NCBI GenBank assembly: GCA_900472605.1
Contig: UCJD01000027.1
Coordinates: 2,362 to 66,361, forward strand
Source of the DNA: Hyphomicrobiales bacterium
GTDB lineage: Bacteria > Pseudomonadota > Alphaproteobacteria > Rhizobiales > Rhizobiaceae
Length of the DNA: 64,000 bases
Direction: 5' to 3'
Part shown: positions 1 through 13,400 of the stretch, piece after piece
Layout of the letters: each line of letters opens with the position of its first letter
Numbering within the stretch: position 1 is the stretch's first letter
Made by a program: the position numbers and the translations under genes
Notes under the pieces: generated by a model
The model's input: only the letters and a program-made list of their open reading frames with translations
What the model was told of the DNA's origin: nothing
Database searches by the model: none

Positions 1-118
1 GGGGGAGATCGACTCGCAGCGAGGTTTACGCCAAACGATTGAAGTTGGAGCGAGCGGGTGCCTCATCCGATCTCCCCCCTTGAGGGGGAGATGTCCGGCA
101 GGACAGAGGGGGGTGGCC
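1..118. repeat. Rhizobial-type palindromic intergenic repeat (partial)
   Basis: The sequence GGGGGAGAT occurs at 1-9 and again at 84-92. The second copy is paired with an inverted ATCTCCCCC beginning at 70, so 70-92 can fold into a hairpin with almost no loop. The following stretch, GATGTCCGGCAGGACAGAGG (90-109), is a sequence I recall as widely dispersed in rhizobial intergenic DNA. No gene is supported in 1-136. The element is cut by the window edge, so its left boundary is unknown. Confidence 0.45.
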
Positions 119-136
119 ACATGCTAGAACATCGCA

Positions 137-165
137 AAACAAAAACGGCGACCGAAGCCGCCGTC
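137..165 (-). terminator. Rho-independent terminator of clpB
   Basis: On the minus strand, 24 bases after the clpB stop, ACGGCG and CGCCGT (145-150 and 159-164) form a stem over a short loop. A U-rich tail of the form TTTTTGTTTT follows. Confidence 0.7.
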
Positions 166-188
166 TCTCATCTCACAAACCAATCCGC

Positions 189-2786
<2,598 letters not shown>

Positions 2787-2912
2787 AAATAGACCTCCTT
2801 AAATCGCCCTGCCCTCATAAGGCACAGGCCGATGACTGAGATTGAGCTCCCTCAAGAGGCGAGCCATGTCTCTTCGCCGGCGGCAAAAACCGAGGCGAAG
2901 AACGTGCTCAGG

Positions 2913-2941
2913 ATATGGTGGGAAGCCGCGAAAGTTTAAAG
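2913..2941 (-). promoter_or_regulatory. Candidate RpoH (heat-shock) promoter of clpB
   Basis: Read on the minus strand, CTTTAAA (2935-2941) and CACCATAT (2913-2920) are separated by 14 bases. The known sigma-32 consensus is CTTGAAA, 12-15 bases, CCCCATNT, so the match is 6/7 and 7/8. Initiation here would give a leader of roughly 120 bases ahead of clpB, a classic heat-shock gene. Position and match are seen; function is inferred. Confidence 0.6.
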
Positions 2942-2990
2942 AGGTGGGACGCCCAAAAAACACGCATGCGAGCAAGCACCGAGAGGCCAA

Positions 2991-3032
2991 AAACGAGACC
3001 GCCCCGCCGGAGCGGCGGCTCGGGCGGGGCGG
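2991..3032 (-). terminator. Rho-independent terminator of cheW
   Basis: A perfect 10-bp GC stem (2999-3008 with 3023-3032) lies 24 bases after the cheW stop. On the minus strand it is followed by TCTCGTTTTT. It separates cheW from the clpB promoter just downstream. Confidence 0.75.
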
Positions 3033-3055
3033 GATCGGATTGTATCGAATGGCGC

Positions 3056-3535
3056 TTATGCGGCGACCAGATCGTCCGTCTCGTTTTCCTTGAACATCTT
3101 GGCGAGGTTCAGGAAGCAGATCATGCCGTTTTCGGACGCGATGATGCCTTCGCAGAAGGCGCGGTCGAAGGATGCGGTGACCTCGGGAACCGGCTGCACC
3201 TGATCGGCCGAAATCGTCAGGATGTCGGAGACCCGGTCGACCAGCATGCCGATGACCATGTTGTGCACTTCGGCGACGACGATGGCGCTGCGCTCGTTGG
3301 CGACAGTGCTCTTCATGCCGAGCTTGAAAGCGAGATCGATGATCGGAATGACGGAACCGCGCAGGTTCATGACGCCGATGACGTCGGCTGGCGAATGCGG
3401 AATCGGCGTCGAAGGCGCCCAGCCGCGGATTTCGCGGATGGTCGTCGTCTTCACGCAGAATTCCTGGTCGTGCAGGCGGAAGGCAATGATCTCAAGCGTA
3501 TCGCCACTGAAGCTCGGAGAATTGATCGTCGTCAT
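3056..3535 (-). CDS. cheW: CheW-type chemotaxis coupling protein
   Basis: CheW links chemoreceptor tips to the kinase CheA in the cytoplasmic signalling array. The 159-residue product is one complete CheW domain, including the family-typical stretch VIGVMNLRGSVIPIIDLAFK and a later VDRVSDIL segment. I start at the ATG giving MTTINSP (3535); a frame 17 codons longer is open, but its extra residues do not resemble CheW. No cheA, cheR or cheB lies nearby, so it is an orphan copy. A soluble chemoreceptor is encoded at 58486-60240. Confidence 0.9.
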   Translation of the reverse strand: MTTINSPSFSGDTLEIIAFRLHDQEFCVKTTTIREIRGWAPSTPIPHSPADVIGVMNLRGSVIPIIDLAFKLGMKSTVANERSAIVVAEVHNMVIGMLVDRVSDILTISADQVQPVPEVTASFDRAFCEGIIASENGMICFLNLAKMFKENETDDLVAA

Positions 3536-3740
3536 TAAAAATGTCCCAACTGTCGAAAGCCAGGGCAGAAGCAACCGCGCCACCATTGGCGCCGATGCAC
3601 TTTGCCTTCAAGCCGTCCGTTCTCTGAATATGAAGAGTACCGTTACGGTTACTCAGGACATTAAAGAAAGAGTGTTTCCCAAATCTAAACCGACCGGCAG
3701 GATTTTTCGCCCGGTGAGTGGGGGAAAGCAGCGGAGGGGA

Positions 3741-3773
3741 TGCGTTGAACGGATCTCTGACCCGTTCAACGCA
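3741..3773 (-). terminator. Hairpin downstream of rocD
   Basis: A perfect 12-bp stem (3741-3752 with 3762-3773, nine-base loop) begins eight bases after the rocD stop. There is no U-run on the minus strand, so it may act as a 3' stabilising or rho-assisted hairpin rather than a simple intrinsic terminator. The rest of 3536-3740 shows no gene and probably holds the cheW promoter. Confidence 0.5.
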
Positions 3774-3781
3774 TGCAAGTC

Positions 3782-4981
3782 TCAGACGATCGTCTTCTCG
3801 ATCTGCTCCACCGCCCACTCGACTTGATCCTTGGTGATGACAAGCGGCGGCGCCAGGCGAATGGTGTTTTCGTGGGTGTCCTTGGCGAGAAGCCCGAGAT
3901 CCTTCAGCACATAGCAATATTGCCGCGCGCCGCCGGCTTCCGGCACCAGCTCGATCGCCATCATCAGCCCGCGCCCGCGCACCTCTTTCACGATGTTCGA
4001 GCGGATCGATCGCAGACCCTCAAGGAAGTAATTGCCCATGCGCTCGGCATTGCCGATCATGTCTTCTTCCGTCAGCACCTTCAAAGCCGCGCGCGCCACG
4101 GCACAGGCGAGCGGATTGCCGCCGAAGGTGGAGCCGTGCTGGCCGGGCTTCAAGACGCCCAGCACTTCGGAATTCGAAAGCACCGCCGAAACCGGATAGA
4201 ATCCACCCGACAACGCCTTGCCGATCAGCGTCACATCGGCCTCGATGCCCTCATGCTCCTCGGCCAGCAGCTTGCCGGTGCGCCCGAGCCCGGTCTGGAT
4301 TTCGTCGAGAATGAGCGTGACCTTGTTATCGGTGCAAAGCTGGCGCACCGTCTTGAAATAGCCCGGCTGCGGGATGATGACGCCCGCCTCACCCTGGATC
4401 GGCTCGATCAGCGCCGCCACCGTATTCTCGTTGATCGCCGCTGCGAACGCGTCGGCATCACCGAAGGGAACGGTGCGGAAGCCCGGCGTATAGGGGCCGA
4501 AGCCGGAGCGCGCATCCGGATCGGTGGAGAAGCTGATGATGCTGAGCGTCCGCCCATGGAAATTGTCGGCGCAGACGATGATCTCGGCCTTGCCCTCGGG
4601 CACGCCCTTCACCTCGTATCCCCATTTGCGTACCGCCTTGATCGCGGTCTCGACAGCCTCGGCGCCGGAGTTCATCGGCAGGATCTTGTGCGATCCCGTC
4701 AGCGCCGCGAGCTCCTCATAGAGATGCGCCAGCTGGTCGTTGCGGAAGGCGCGCGAGGTGAGCGTCAGCTTACCCGCCTGCTCGACCATGGCGGCGAGGA
4801 TTTTCGGGTGGCAGTGCCCCTGGTTGACGGCCGAATAGGCCGACAGGCAATCGAGATAGCGCTTGCCATCCGTATCCCAGACATAAACGCCCTCGCCGCG
4901 CGTCAAGACGACGTCGAGCGGCTTGTAGTTATGGGCTCCCAGGCGCTGCTCGGTATCGATCAATCTGGCTGAAGTGCTCAT
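3782..4981 (-). CDS. rocD: Ornithine aminotransferase (class III, PLP)
   Basis: This enzyme converts ornithine and 2-oxoglutarate to glutamate-5-semialdehyde and glutamate, the second step of arginine breakdown by the arginase route. The 399-residue length matches bacterial RocD. Visible are the N-terminal substrate segment around [11 protein letters not shown] (49-59), the PLP phosphate-binding NSGAEAVE (104-111), the aspartate of LDEIQTG (226) and the Schiff-base lysine K255 in [10 protein letters not shown]. It lies 15 bases after the arginase stop on the same strand and is presumably co-transcribed with it, which supports ornithine rather than another omega-amino acid as substrate. Confidence 0.92.
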   Translation of the reverse strand: MSTSARLIDTEQRLGAHNYKPLDVVLTRGEGVYVWDTDGKRYLDCLSAYSAVNQGHCHPKILAAMVEQAGKLTLTSRAFRNDQLAHLYEELAALTGSHKILPMNSGAEAVETAIKAVRKWGYEVKGVPEGKAEIIVCADNFHGRTLSIISFSTDPDARSGFGPYTPGFRTVPFGDADAFAAAINENTVAALIEPIQGEAGVIIPQPGYFKTVRQLCTDNKVTLILDEIQTGLGRTGKLLAEEHEGIEADVTLIGKALSGGFYPVSAVLSNSEVLGVLKPGQHGSTFGGNPLACAVARAALKVLTEEDMIGNAERMGNYFLEGLRSIRSNIVKEVRGRGLMMAIELVPEAGGARQYCYVLKDLGLLAKDTHENTIRLAPPLVITKDQVEWAVEQIEKTIV

Positions 4982-4996
4982 GGTCGTCCCCTTTTG

Positions 4997-5932
4997 TTAT
5001 GCGGCGCGGGTCGGGCGGTCGAAGATGCGGCGACCGAATAGGCTTGCCGTCAACTCGACGAGAACGCGGGCGCTCTTGCCGCGATCGTCGAGAAACGGAT
5101 TGAGTTCGACCAGGTCGAGAGAGGAGACGAGCCCGCTGTCGCACAGCATCTCCATGATCAGATGCGCCTCGCGGAAGGTCGCGCCGCCGGGCACCGTCGT
5201 GCCGACCCCCGGCGCAACGTCCGGATCGAGGAAATCGACGTCGAGGCTGACATGCAGCAACCCGTTGGCTGCTTCGACCTTCTGGAGAATGTCGCGCATG
5301 ATCGCGGCCACACCCGTCTCGTCGATCGAGCGCATGTCGAAGACGTTGACGCCGTGTTCCTTGATCAGCTCGCGCTCCGGCGCATCGACCGAACGGATGC
5401 CGACCTGGAAGACGTTGCGCGGATCGACCAGCGGTCGATCGCGCGGCAGGATGTCGGAGAGATCGGCCTGGCCGCAGTAATAAGCGACCGGCATGCCGTG
5501 AATATTGCCTGAAGGCGAAGTCTCCGGCGTGTTGAAATCCGAATGCGCGTCAAGCCAGAGCACGAAAAGCGGCCGCTTCTGCCTGGCGGCATAGCGCGCC
5601 ATGCCTGATACCGTTCCCATCGACAGGCTGTGATCGCCGCCGAGAATGATCGGGAAACGGCCGGCATCGGCGATCTCGTAGACGCCGGCCTCGAGCGCCC
5701 GCGTGAATGCGCCGACGGTGCGCAGATTGTGCGCCTTCGGATGGTTCGGCAGGTCGCGGGCCGGCACCACCTGCACGTCTCCGGCGTCGGTGACATCATG
5801 GCCGAGGTCGATCAAGGCACGATCGACGCCAGCGATGCGAAGCGCCGTCGGCCCCATCGCGGCCCCCCTGCGGCCGGAGCCTTCCTCCAAAGGCGCACCG
5901 ATAAGGGTGACCGATCGCGACTGTGCCTGCAT
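4997..5932 (-). CDS. rocF: Arginase
   Basis: Arginase hydrolyses arginine to ornithine and urea using a binuclear manganese centre. The metal-ligand motifs GGDHS, DAHSDFN and SLDVDFLDP appear in the expected order in a 311-residue protein, and VAPGVGTTVPGG matches the substrate loop. I choose the ATG giving MQAQSRS (5932), preceded by GGAGAG; the frame is open 18 codons further, but with no homologous-looking sequence. It is the first gene of an arginase-rocD pair and is divergent from an Lrp-type regulator, a common arrangement for arginine-inducible catabolism. Agmatinase is the main alternative; ornithine aminotransferase next door favours arginase. Confidence 0.9.
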   Translation of the reverse strand: MQAQSRSVTLIGAPLEEGSGRRGAAMGPTALRIAGVDRALIDLGHDVTDAGDVQVVPARDLPNHPKAHNLRTVGAFTRALEAGVYEIADAGRFPIILGGDHSLSMGTVSGMARYAARQKRPLFVLWLDAHSDFNTPETSPSGNIHGMPVAYYCGQADLSDILPRDRPLVDPRNVFQVGIRSVDAPERELIKEHGVNVFDMRSIDETGVAAIMRDILQKVEAANGLLHVSLDVDFLDPDVAPGVGTTVPGGATFREAHLIMEMLCDSGLVSSLDLVELNPFLDDRGKSARVLVELTASLFGRRIFDRPTRAA

Positions 5933-6000
5933 CCCACTCTCCTGCTCACTGTTTCGTTCGAATATCCGACATCGCGCTGGCGACAAAAAGATAAAAAAGT

Positions 6001-6031
6001 GCCAGTTTCACAGCATGGTTTGACAGTTTGC
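6001..6031. promoter_or_regulatory. Possible operator between arginase and its regulator
   Basis: CAGTTT occurs at 6003-6008 and 6024-6029, exactly 21 bp apart, so both lie on the same face of the helix. They sit in the 146-bp region separating the divergent arginase and Lrp/AsnC genes. An Lrp-type protein would plausibly bind here. Only the repeats are seen. Confidence 0.35.
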
Positions 6032-6078
6032 CAAGTCCAACCGTACAAAATGAAACTCCGATCATTCAAAGCGAAGCC

Positions 6079-6507
6079 ATGGACGACCTCGATCAGGAAC
6101 TTCTGAGCGCCCTGCGCCACAATGCCCGCGCCCCCGTCTCGTCGCTCGCCGCCGTGACCGGCGCATCACGCGCCACTGTCGCCGCGCGCATCGAACGATT
6201 GGTCGCCAACGGCACCATATCAGCCTTCACCATCCGCACCGGCCACGAGACCCGCGCCGCCGGCGTGCGCGCCATCGTCATGATCGAGGTGCTCGGCAAA
6301 CTCGCCGATAAGGTCGCCGACCAGTTGCGCGGCCTGCCGCAGGTGCGCGCGCTGCACAGCACCAACGGAAAGTGGGACTTCATCGCCGAACTCGAAGACC
6401 GCGACCTCGTCTCCTTCGACGAAACGCTGCGCCGCATAAGACTGATCGACGGCATCAATACGACCGAGACAAACATACTGCTGAAGACCAGGAAAACCAG
6501 CTTTTAG
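6079..6507 (+). CDS. Lrp/AsnC-family transcriptional regulator
   Basis: A 142-residue Lrp/AsnC protein: an N-terminal winged helix-turn-helix (DLDQELLSALRHNARAPVSS onward, residues 1-60) followed by a RAM/ligand-binding domain with VRALHSTNGKWDFIAELE. I start at the ATG giving MDDLDQ because Lrp proteins typically begin right there; the frame is open 17 codons upstream. It is divergent from the arginase-rocD pair and is most simply its arginine- or ornithine-responsive regulator, although that is inferred from position. Confidence 0.9.
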   Translation: MDDLDQELLSALRHNARAPVSSLAAVTGASRATVAARIERLVANGTISAFTIRTGHETRAAGVRAIVMIEVLGKLADKVADQLRGLPQVRALHSTNGKWDFIAELEDRDLVSFDETLRRIRLIDGINTTETNILLKTRKTSF

Positions 6508-6649
6508 CCTGCCTCGGCAGGCCAACTCGCCAAACATGCCGAAATCTCATAACCTCATCTGCGTCAACATGGCTGATGTTGCCTGCAGCCGTTTTCAGGT
6601 AGTGCTCCTCACGCTAGCAAGCGCAACGTAACAGCCTGGAATATTCGAA

Positions 6650-6757
6650 ATGTGGGATTGGTTCCCGATAATCTTCTTTCCGCTCAAGCTTATCGTGCTC
6701 GGCACCGGCATGTTCTTCGCCATCAAGTGGCATCGCGATCAAGAGAAGAAGAAGTAA
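6650..6757 (+). CDS. 35-residue single-pass membrane protein
   Basis: A short frame, ATG at 6650 to TAA at 6757, encodes MWDWFPIIFFPLKLIVLGTG followed by a second hydrophobic stretch and a basic-charged tail IKWHRDQEKKK. The layout (aromatic start, one transmembrane helix of about 20 residues, then a positively charged end) is that of a genuine small membrane protein, with the lysine-rich end predicted in the cytoplasm. The Shine-Dalgarno is weak (a GGA ten bases upstream). I do not recognise a function. The remaining intergenic DNA (6508-6649) shows no other feature. Confidence 0.5.
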   Translation: MWDWFPIIFFPLKLIVLGTGMFFAIKWHRDQEKKK

Positions 6758-6805
6758 GCCAGCGGGTCGCAGGCACCTGCCGAACGGCGCGGCCCATTGG
6801 CCCGC

Positions 6806-7273
6806 TTAGAGCCGACTGGTGTCTGACGTTTTCGGGGTCTCCGCAAGAAGCACTTTTCTCAGGAAAAACCGTCGAGGCGTACGGTCGTCCCCTTCGAGTT
6901 CACCAAACTGTTCATAACCAAGCTTCAGGTAGAACGGCTTTGCTTGAAAGTCGTAGGTGTCCAGGAAGATACCTAGGTATCCCCGTTCGCGGGCAATGCG
7001 CTCCGCTTCTCCCATCAATTGACGGCCGAGCCCCTTTCCTCGGAGGGTCTCAGGCACAACCAAATATTTGACAAATAGCCAATTGAGTTCATCGAAGGCG
7101 TACAGGCCACCGACGATCTCCGCCGTCTCCGGTTGCCTTAGCACGATACCAAGATGAGGCCACTCCGCTATGGTCGCGGTGTGGTGACTATTGAATTTCA
7201 CCAGCGGCATCAGGAGCTGGTCAAGCTCGTCTGCAGTTGGCTCGGCCGCTAGGATTTCCACGGTTGCAATCAT
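6806..7273 (-). CDS. GNAT-family N-acetyltransferase
   Basis: A 155-residue GNAT fold protein that would transfer an acetyl group from acetyl-CoA to an unknown amine. The CoA-binding motif A is clear: VVPETLRGKGLGRQLMGEAE, followed by the late-strand GIFLDTYDFQAKPFYLKLGY. I use the ATG giving MIATVEI; 30 upstream codons are open but are low-complexity Pro/His/Arg-rich. It stands alone, convergent with the small membrane protein gene to its left. The substrate cannot be read from the sequence. Confidence 0.85.
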   Translation of the reverse strand: MIATVEILAAEPTADELDQLLMPLVKFNSHHTATIAEWPHLGIVLRQPETAEIVGGLYAFDELNWLFVKYLVVPETLRGKGLGRQLMGEAERIARERGYLGIFLDTYDFQAKPFYLKLGYEQFGELEGDDRTPRRFFLRKVLLAETPKTSDTSRL

Positions 7274-7445
7274 CGCGCCAGAGTGTCTGAGATGATGGTG
7301 ATTGTCGAGCCGACAGTTGCGACCGCCTCCCCTAAGGAAGGGCGTAGGGTGAGGCGGCGGCACGGGAGAGCGGTCTTTTCGAACTAGAAACTCGCGGCTC
7401 CCAACGATGATTCACCAGCTAAAAACAACGTGACACCCGGCACCG

Positions 7446-10400
7446 TCAATATTCCTTCTCGTACACCACGCCCGCCTCGCCCGCGCCATTGGCACCCGCC
7501 GCTCCGCGCAGTTTCACACCGCGTCCGACATCGAGGTTGATGATCGCCTTGGCGCCGTCCTTGGTGTTCTGCTGCAGCTCGATATAGGTGCGCTCGTTGA
7601 GATAGCGGCCGACACCGACATTGGTCTGGCCGTTGGCATCGGTGCTGATATCGAAGTCGTCGACGCCAAGCTGGTTGCGCAAGCCTTGGAACAGTGAGGT
7701 CGAGCGCCCGCCCGCAAGCTGGCTGACGGCATCGGCGAGCTGGGCGATCTGCAGCGCCGAGAGCTTCGACATCGACTGCCCGAAGATCAGCTGCGCCAGC
7801 ACTTCATCCTGCGGCAGCGCCGGCGAGGAGGAGAAGGTGATGGCCGGATCGGTGGCCAGGCCTGCCACATCGACGGTGAGCGTGGTGGTCCCCGACGTCG
7901 AGGTGGCCGCCATTTGCAGCGCCGGCGTCAGGTCGCCGGCGAAGGTGATCCGGCTCTTGTCAGAGAAGTCGAGACGACGGTTGAGAATGGTGAGACGCCC
8001 GCGCCGCATGGTGAAACCGCCGGAAACGACAGGCACCGACGCCGTACCCCGGATGGTCACGCTGCCGCCGAGCTCGGCGTCGATCCCGCGTCCGCGTACG
8101 AAGATTTGCGAGGGCGCATCGACCTGGATGTCGAGGTTGAGTGTGCTCGATTTGCCTCTGGCACCTTCCTGCGTCGTGTCGCGGATCTGGGCGAGAACGG
8201 CCTTCGGCGCGTTCTTGTGGCGGATATCGATCTCGCGCAACGAGGTCGGAAGCTTTTCCGGAACGGTGATCGACGCCTTTTCAAGCGTGAGCTTGCCGTT
8301 CAGCGTCGGATTGGCAGTGAGCGGCCCGCGCAGCCCGATCGTGCCGTCAACCGTTGCGACGACGAGCGTGCCATCGACATAGACCGCCTTGTTGAGCTTG
8401 ATGTCGATATTGGCAGGGAAGTTCGCCGCCGGCTGGATACCGACATCGCCGGTTACCGCGATGCTGCCGCCGCTCGCAAGCTGCCCGGTCAGCCGCGAGA
8501 TCACCGCGCGCTGGCCATCGAAGCGGATGTCGGCCGTCAGGCTGTTGATCTCAAGATTGCGCCGGACATCGATGACCTTGGCGCCGCTGGTGGCCACGGT
8601 CCCGTTGATCACGGGGGCCGCCACCGTGCCGCCGACCTGCAGATTGAAGTTGGCATTGCCTTCCGCCACAAACCCTTGCGCGGCGAGCTGCGCGCCGAGA
8701 ACGGCAAAGGGCAGGTTGCCGGAAAAGCGCATGTCGAGCGCCCGGTTGCCTGAGATGGCGAGGTTGCCACCACCCCGTAGCGACAGGCCCGCGTCACCCG
8801 TGACAGTGGTGTCGATGGTGAGCCTGCCGGAGGCGAGCTTGCCGTTCGCGCCGATCGCAAGCGGCGAGACACCGGCGCCCCTTGTCTGGCTGGTCGCGGC
8901 GTTGCGCCAATCGAGCTTGAAGTCGACATCCGGCATCGGCAGCTTGCCTGACGCCGCAACCGTACCAGAGATATTGCCTTCGGCGGCAAGGTTAGGAACG
9001 AAGGCGTTGGCAAGCGCCGCCGGCAAGTTCGATATGTCGGCCTTCACGGCAAGCGATTGTGCATTGGCGCCTGCGACCACGAAATTGCCTGATGCCTTCA
9101 GCGCCACGTTGTTGCCAGCAAGACTGGTGGTGAAGTCGAGCTTGTTGTCGACGAGCTTGCCGCTCGCGTTGGCCGACAGTGTGCCGACGCCCGAGGTCCT
9201 CGTCTGTGTTGTCGCCGCGTTCCTCCAATCGAGATTGAAGTCGATGACGGGATTGGCAGGCGTTCCCGATGTCTTAGCCCGGCCCGAAATCGTGCCCTCG
9301 GCACCGAGACCCGGTACGAAGCCGTTGGCAAGGCTCGCCGGCAGCCCGGTAATATCGGCATCGACCGAAAGCCCCTGGATGTTGGCGCCGACGAGCGCCG
9401 CCGTCCCCTTCGCCTGCAGCAATGTCTTGCTGTTGCTCGCCAGATTGGCGTCGAAGTCGATCTTGTTATCGGCAAACTTGCCCGTCGCGTCGAGGCTCAG
9501 CGCCGAAAGGTTGGCGCTCTTGGTCTGGCGCGTCGTCGCATTCGCCCAGTTGACCTTGAAATCGACGGATGGCAGCGGCAGCGCACCGGAAACCTTGGCC
9601 GTCCCCGAGATCATGCCGCCGGCATCGAGATTGGGCACGAAACTGCTGACAAGTGCCGCCGGCAGGTTGTTAAGAGTCGCATTTGCCTCGATCGTCGTCG
9701 GCCTGGTCCCCTCGATCCCGACCTTGCCGGCCGCCTCGAGCGCCGCACCGGCCTCACCATCGAGCTTCGTGGTGAAATCGAGCGCCTTGTCCTGCAGCGT
9801 CCCTTTAAGAGCCAGCGCCATGGCGGGCAACTTCGCCGCCTTCGTCTGGCTGGTCGCGACATCCGCCCATGAGAGATCGAAACTCGCCTTCGGCTGCTGG
9901 AGCGTGCCGGATGCCGAAGCGGTGCCCGAAATCATGCCGCTGGCGCCGAGCCCATCGATGAAACCGTTGGCGAGGCCGGCCGGAACCGCGCTCAACGTCG
10001 CATCGACCTTGAGATCGCCGATCGCCGAATTCTGAAGCTTGACATCGCCCGCCGCCTTCACCGACATGCCGCCGGTGGCCGAAACGTTGCTGTCGAAGGT
10101 GAGCGTGTTGTCCGCAAACGTCCCGTTCACGGAAGCCCCGACGCCCGAAAGGCCCGCAGCCTTGATCTGGCTGGTCGACGCGTTCTTCCAATCCAGCCGG
10201 AACTGCGCGGCCGGCATCGGCAGCTTGCCGGATGCGCCGAAGCTTCCCGATATCATGCCCTGCGCGGCGAGATCGGGCACGAAGGCGTTGGCGAGCGCTG
10301 CCGGGATATTGGCGAGCGTGCCGTCCACCTTCAGCGTCTGCGCATCAGTGCCGGTCACCACGAAGCTGCCATCCGCCTTGATGGCAAATCCGCCGCTGCC

Positions 10401-13400
10401 GCCGGCGTTCGCATTGAAATTGAGGATGTTGTTTTCGAGCTTGCCGCTCGCCGTCAACGCTAGCGAGGAGAGCTTCGCGACCTTGGTCTGGCTGGTGGCC
10501 GCGTTCTTCCAGTTCAGCTTGAAATCGAGCGCCGGCGCGGGCAGCTTGCCCGACGCGGTGACGCTGCCGGTGATCGCGCCTTCTGCGTTCAGCCCGGGCA
10601 CGAAGGCATTGGCCAATCCGGCCGGAATGTTGACGATATCGGCATCGACCTGCAGCGACTGCGCATTCGGCCCCGCCGTGATGAAATTGCCGGCGGCCTT
10701 CAGCGAAACGCCACCCTTGCCGCTCAGATCCGTTTTGAAATCGAGCTTGTTGTCCGCGAACTTGCCATCGGCGCCGATCGCAAGCGCCGAAAGGCCGGCG
10801 CCCTTCGTCTGGCTGGTCGCGGCGTTCTTCCAATCGAGCGTGAAATCGGCCACGGGTGCTGCCGGCGTCCCCGTCACCGAGACCTTGCCCGAGATCGCGC
10901 CCGCGGCATCGAGATCGGGCACGAAGCTGTTGGCAAGGCTTGCCGGCAGTTGCTTGACCACCGCGTTGATATCGAGCGCCTCCCCGACCGAGCCGGTCAC
11001 ATTGATCGCGCCATCGCCGGTCTTGATCTCCAGGCCATCGAGCGTCACCGTGCCATCAGTGATCGACAGCTGCGACGGAGCGGCGAGATCCACCGCAATG
11101 TCGTGCGGCTTGGCCGAGAAGCGGTCGAGTTGCACGAGGGTCGTGCCGGCATTGGTTTCGACACCGCCACCCGCCACCAGCGGGTGGTTATCGTAATAGC
11201 CGTCGAGGCTGAAATTCGTGCGGTTCCCAAGCTGGGTGAAATTCACCGCAAGGCTGTCGATCTTGTTGGTGCCGGATGCGACCTCGTCGGCCTTGATCGC
11301 CCCCGTTGCCGCAAACGCAGAAAGATCCGTGACAGTCACATCGACATTGGGGCCGACGATCGCGAAGTTGCCCTGCTTCACGCCACTGCCTGTCGCCGCC
11401 ACCTTCAGGCCGATCTTGCCGGCATCGTTGGTGATGTCGACCGATCCCTTGAGATCGCCTTCCGCCTTCTGGCCGGCCAGCGCCGCGATAAGGCTGAGAT
11501 CGGGCAGGTCGAATGTCAGCGCGCCCGTCGGCGCGAAGCTCTCGGAGAGCGCGACGTGACCCGTCAGGCTGTTGTTGCCGACATTGGCCTTGATCGACGG
11601 CAGCGTCGTCTGCCCGCCCTCGGACAACACGTCGGTGCTGATATCGATCGCCTGGCCATCGATCTTGCCGGTCGCCTTCACCTGCGCCTTGGGCGCCTTC
11701 GGATCGGCGGTCGCGTTGAGCGCTACAGCGAGATCGCTCAGCCCGCGCCCGGCCATGTCGATCGCGGGAGCGTTGAGATTAGCCGAAAGCGCCAGCGCCG
11801 AGAGATCGCCGCCGGCTTTCAGGCTGTAGGTCACGGCACCCGAGGCAGTGTCGAGCAGCGGCTTGATATCGGGCACGCGGCCGGCAAGCGTCGCATTGAG
11901 CGTCGTGCCGTCGAGGACCACGTTGCCGGTCGCGACGGTGAGGTCCGACTTGATGCTGAGGTTCGACAGATTGATCTTGTCGGGAATGGTGCCCGCCACC
12001 TGCGTCTCGATCGTCACGGGTGTCTTGAACCGCGCCGCGACGGCCGGCGGCATTGCCGGCGGCTCGACGGTCAGCTTCGCATTCCCAGTGAGCGAGTTGT
12101 CGGTGAGCTGATACGCGCCGTTGAGGCTGGCATTCGCCGATGCGCTTTCGATCGTTGCACCGTTGAAGCCAATCGTCGCCGGCGAGATCTGCAGCGGCAG
12201 AACGATGGTCACCGGCCCCTGCACTGCCCGGTTGATATCGGGGTTGGCGAAGGTCATGTCGCCGGCGACAAGCCGGATCTGCACGGCGCCGGAGCGGCCG
12301 CTGAGATTGAAGTTGTCGCTCTTCGCCGTCAGCTTCACATTGCCGATCGTCGCCTGCGGCAACACGGCGGTGTCGAGCGAGGCGCTGGCGTTGAGCCGCG
12401 AGGCCTTCGCGTCACCCGTCAGCGCCAGATTGACGCCCGTGACCATGAAACGTGCTTCGCCTTCCGAAAGCGGCCAGCGGAAATCAACCGGCCCGGATGT
12501 CCCGAGCACGTTCGCATTCAGGCTGTTCTTGCCCTTCGGGTCCAGCGTACCCGAGGCCGCGATGACCACGGCGCCGGTCGCCACGTTGCCGGTCTGGATG
12601 TCGATCTTCCCGGCATTATCGAAATTCGCGGCGAGATCGATGTTCGTCTGGCCCGAGAAAAGCGGCCGGAACGCCGCCGGCATCAGCGAGCTCAGATCGC
12701 CGCCGCCCTTGAGCTCGACATGATGCAGCAGCTGGTCCGGCGTCAGCGTGTGATGCGCCTCGATCGCCGCGCGCTGCTGGCCATCGAGCGAGGCCTGCAA
12801 TTTGGCTTTCCAGTCGGAGATCGGACCGTCGCCATTCAGGCTGATCTCGACGGCCGGGTTGTTCGGCAAGGCGAGCACGCCGGCGAGCAACCCGCCCTTG
12901 GGTTCGTTGAGCTTGGCCTTGACCATAAGCTGGCTGTTTTCAGGCAGAAACGCGACATCGGCCGTCAGCTTGGCATCCGGCACGTCGTGGCGGTGCACCG
13001 TGATATTGGCATCGCCACCGTTCGAGGCGGCGCGCACGCTGCCATCGGCAGACAGCGTGAAGGCGCGGCCGATCAAGGGCTGCGACAGGCTGATCTTCGG
13101 CAGCGAAATCTGATCGATGTCGACCTTGATAGGAAGCGAGAACCCGCCGCCTGCTTCCCCTTCCGCAGCCGGTCGCGACGGCAATGTGCGGACAGGCTTA
13201 CGCAACACGCGGATGGCCTCAGACTCCAGACGCGTTGCATGGAAGCGCCCGGTAAGCAGCGCCAGCGGATTCCAGTTGATCGAGAGCCCGTCGACATCGG
13301 CAAACGTGCCGCGCGTATCCGACAGCACGATGCGGGTGGCGCCGAAGCCGCCGGTGAGCAGGCCCTGCGGGTCCAGCACACGGATGGTCATGTCGCGGTT

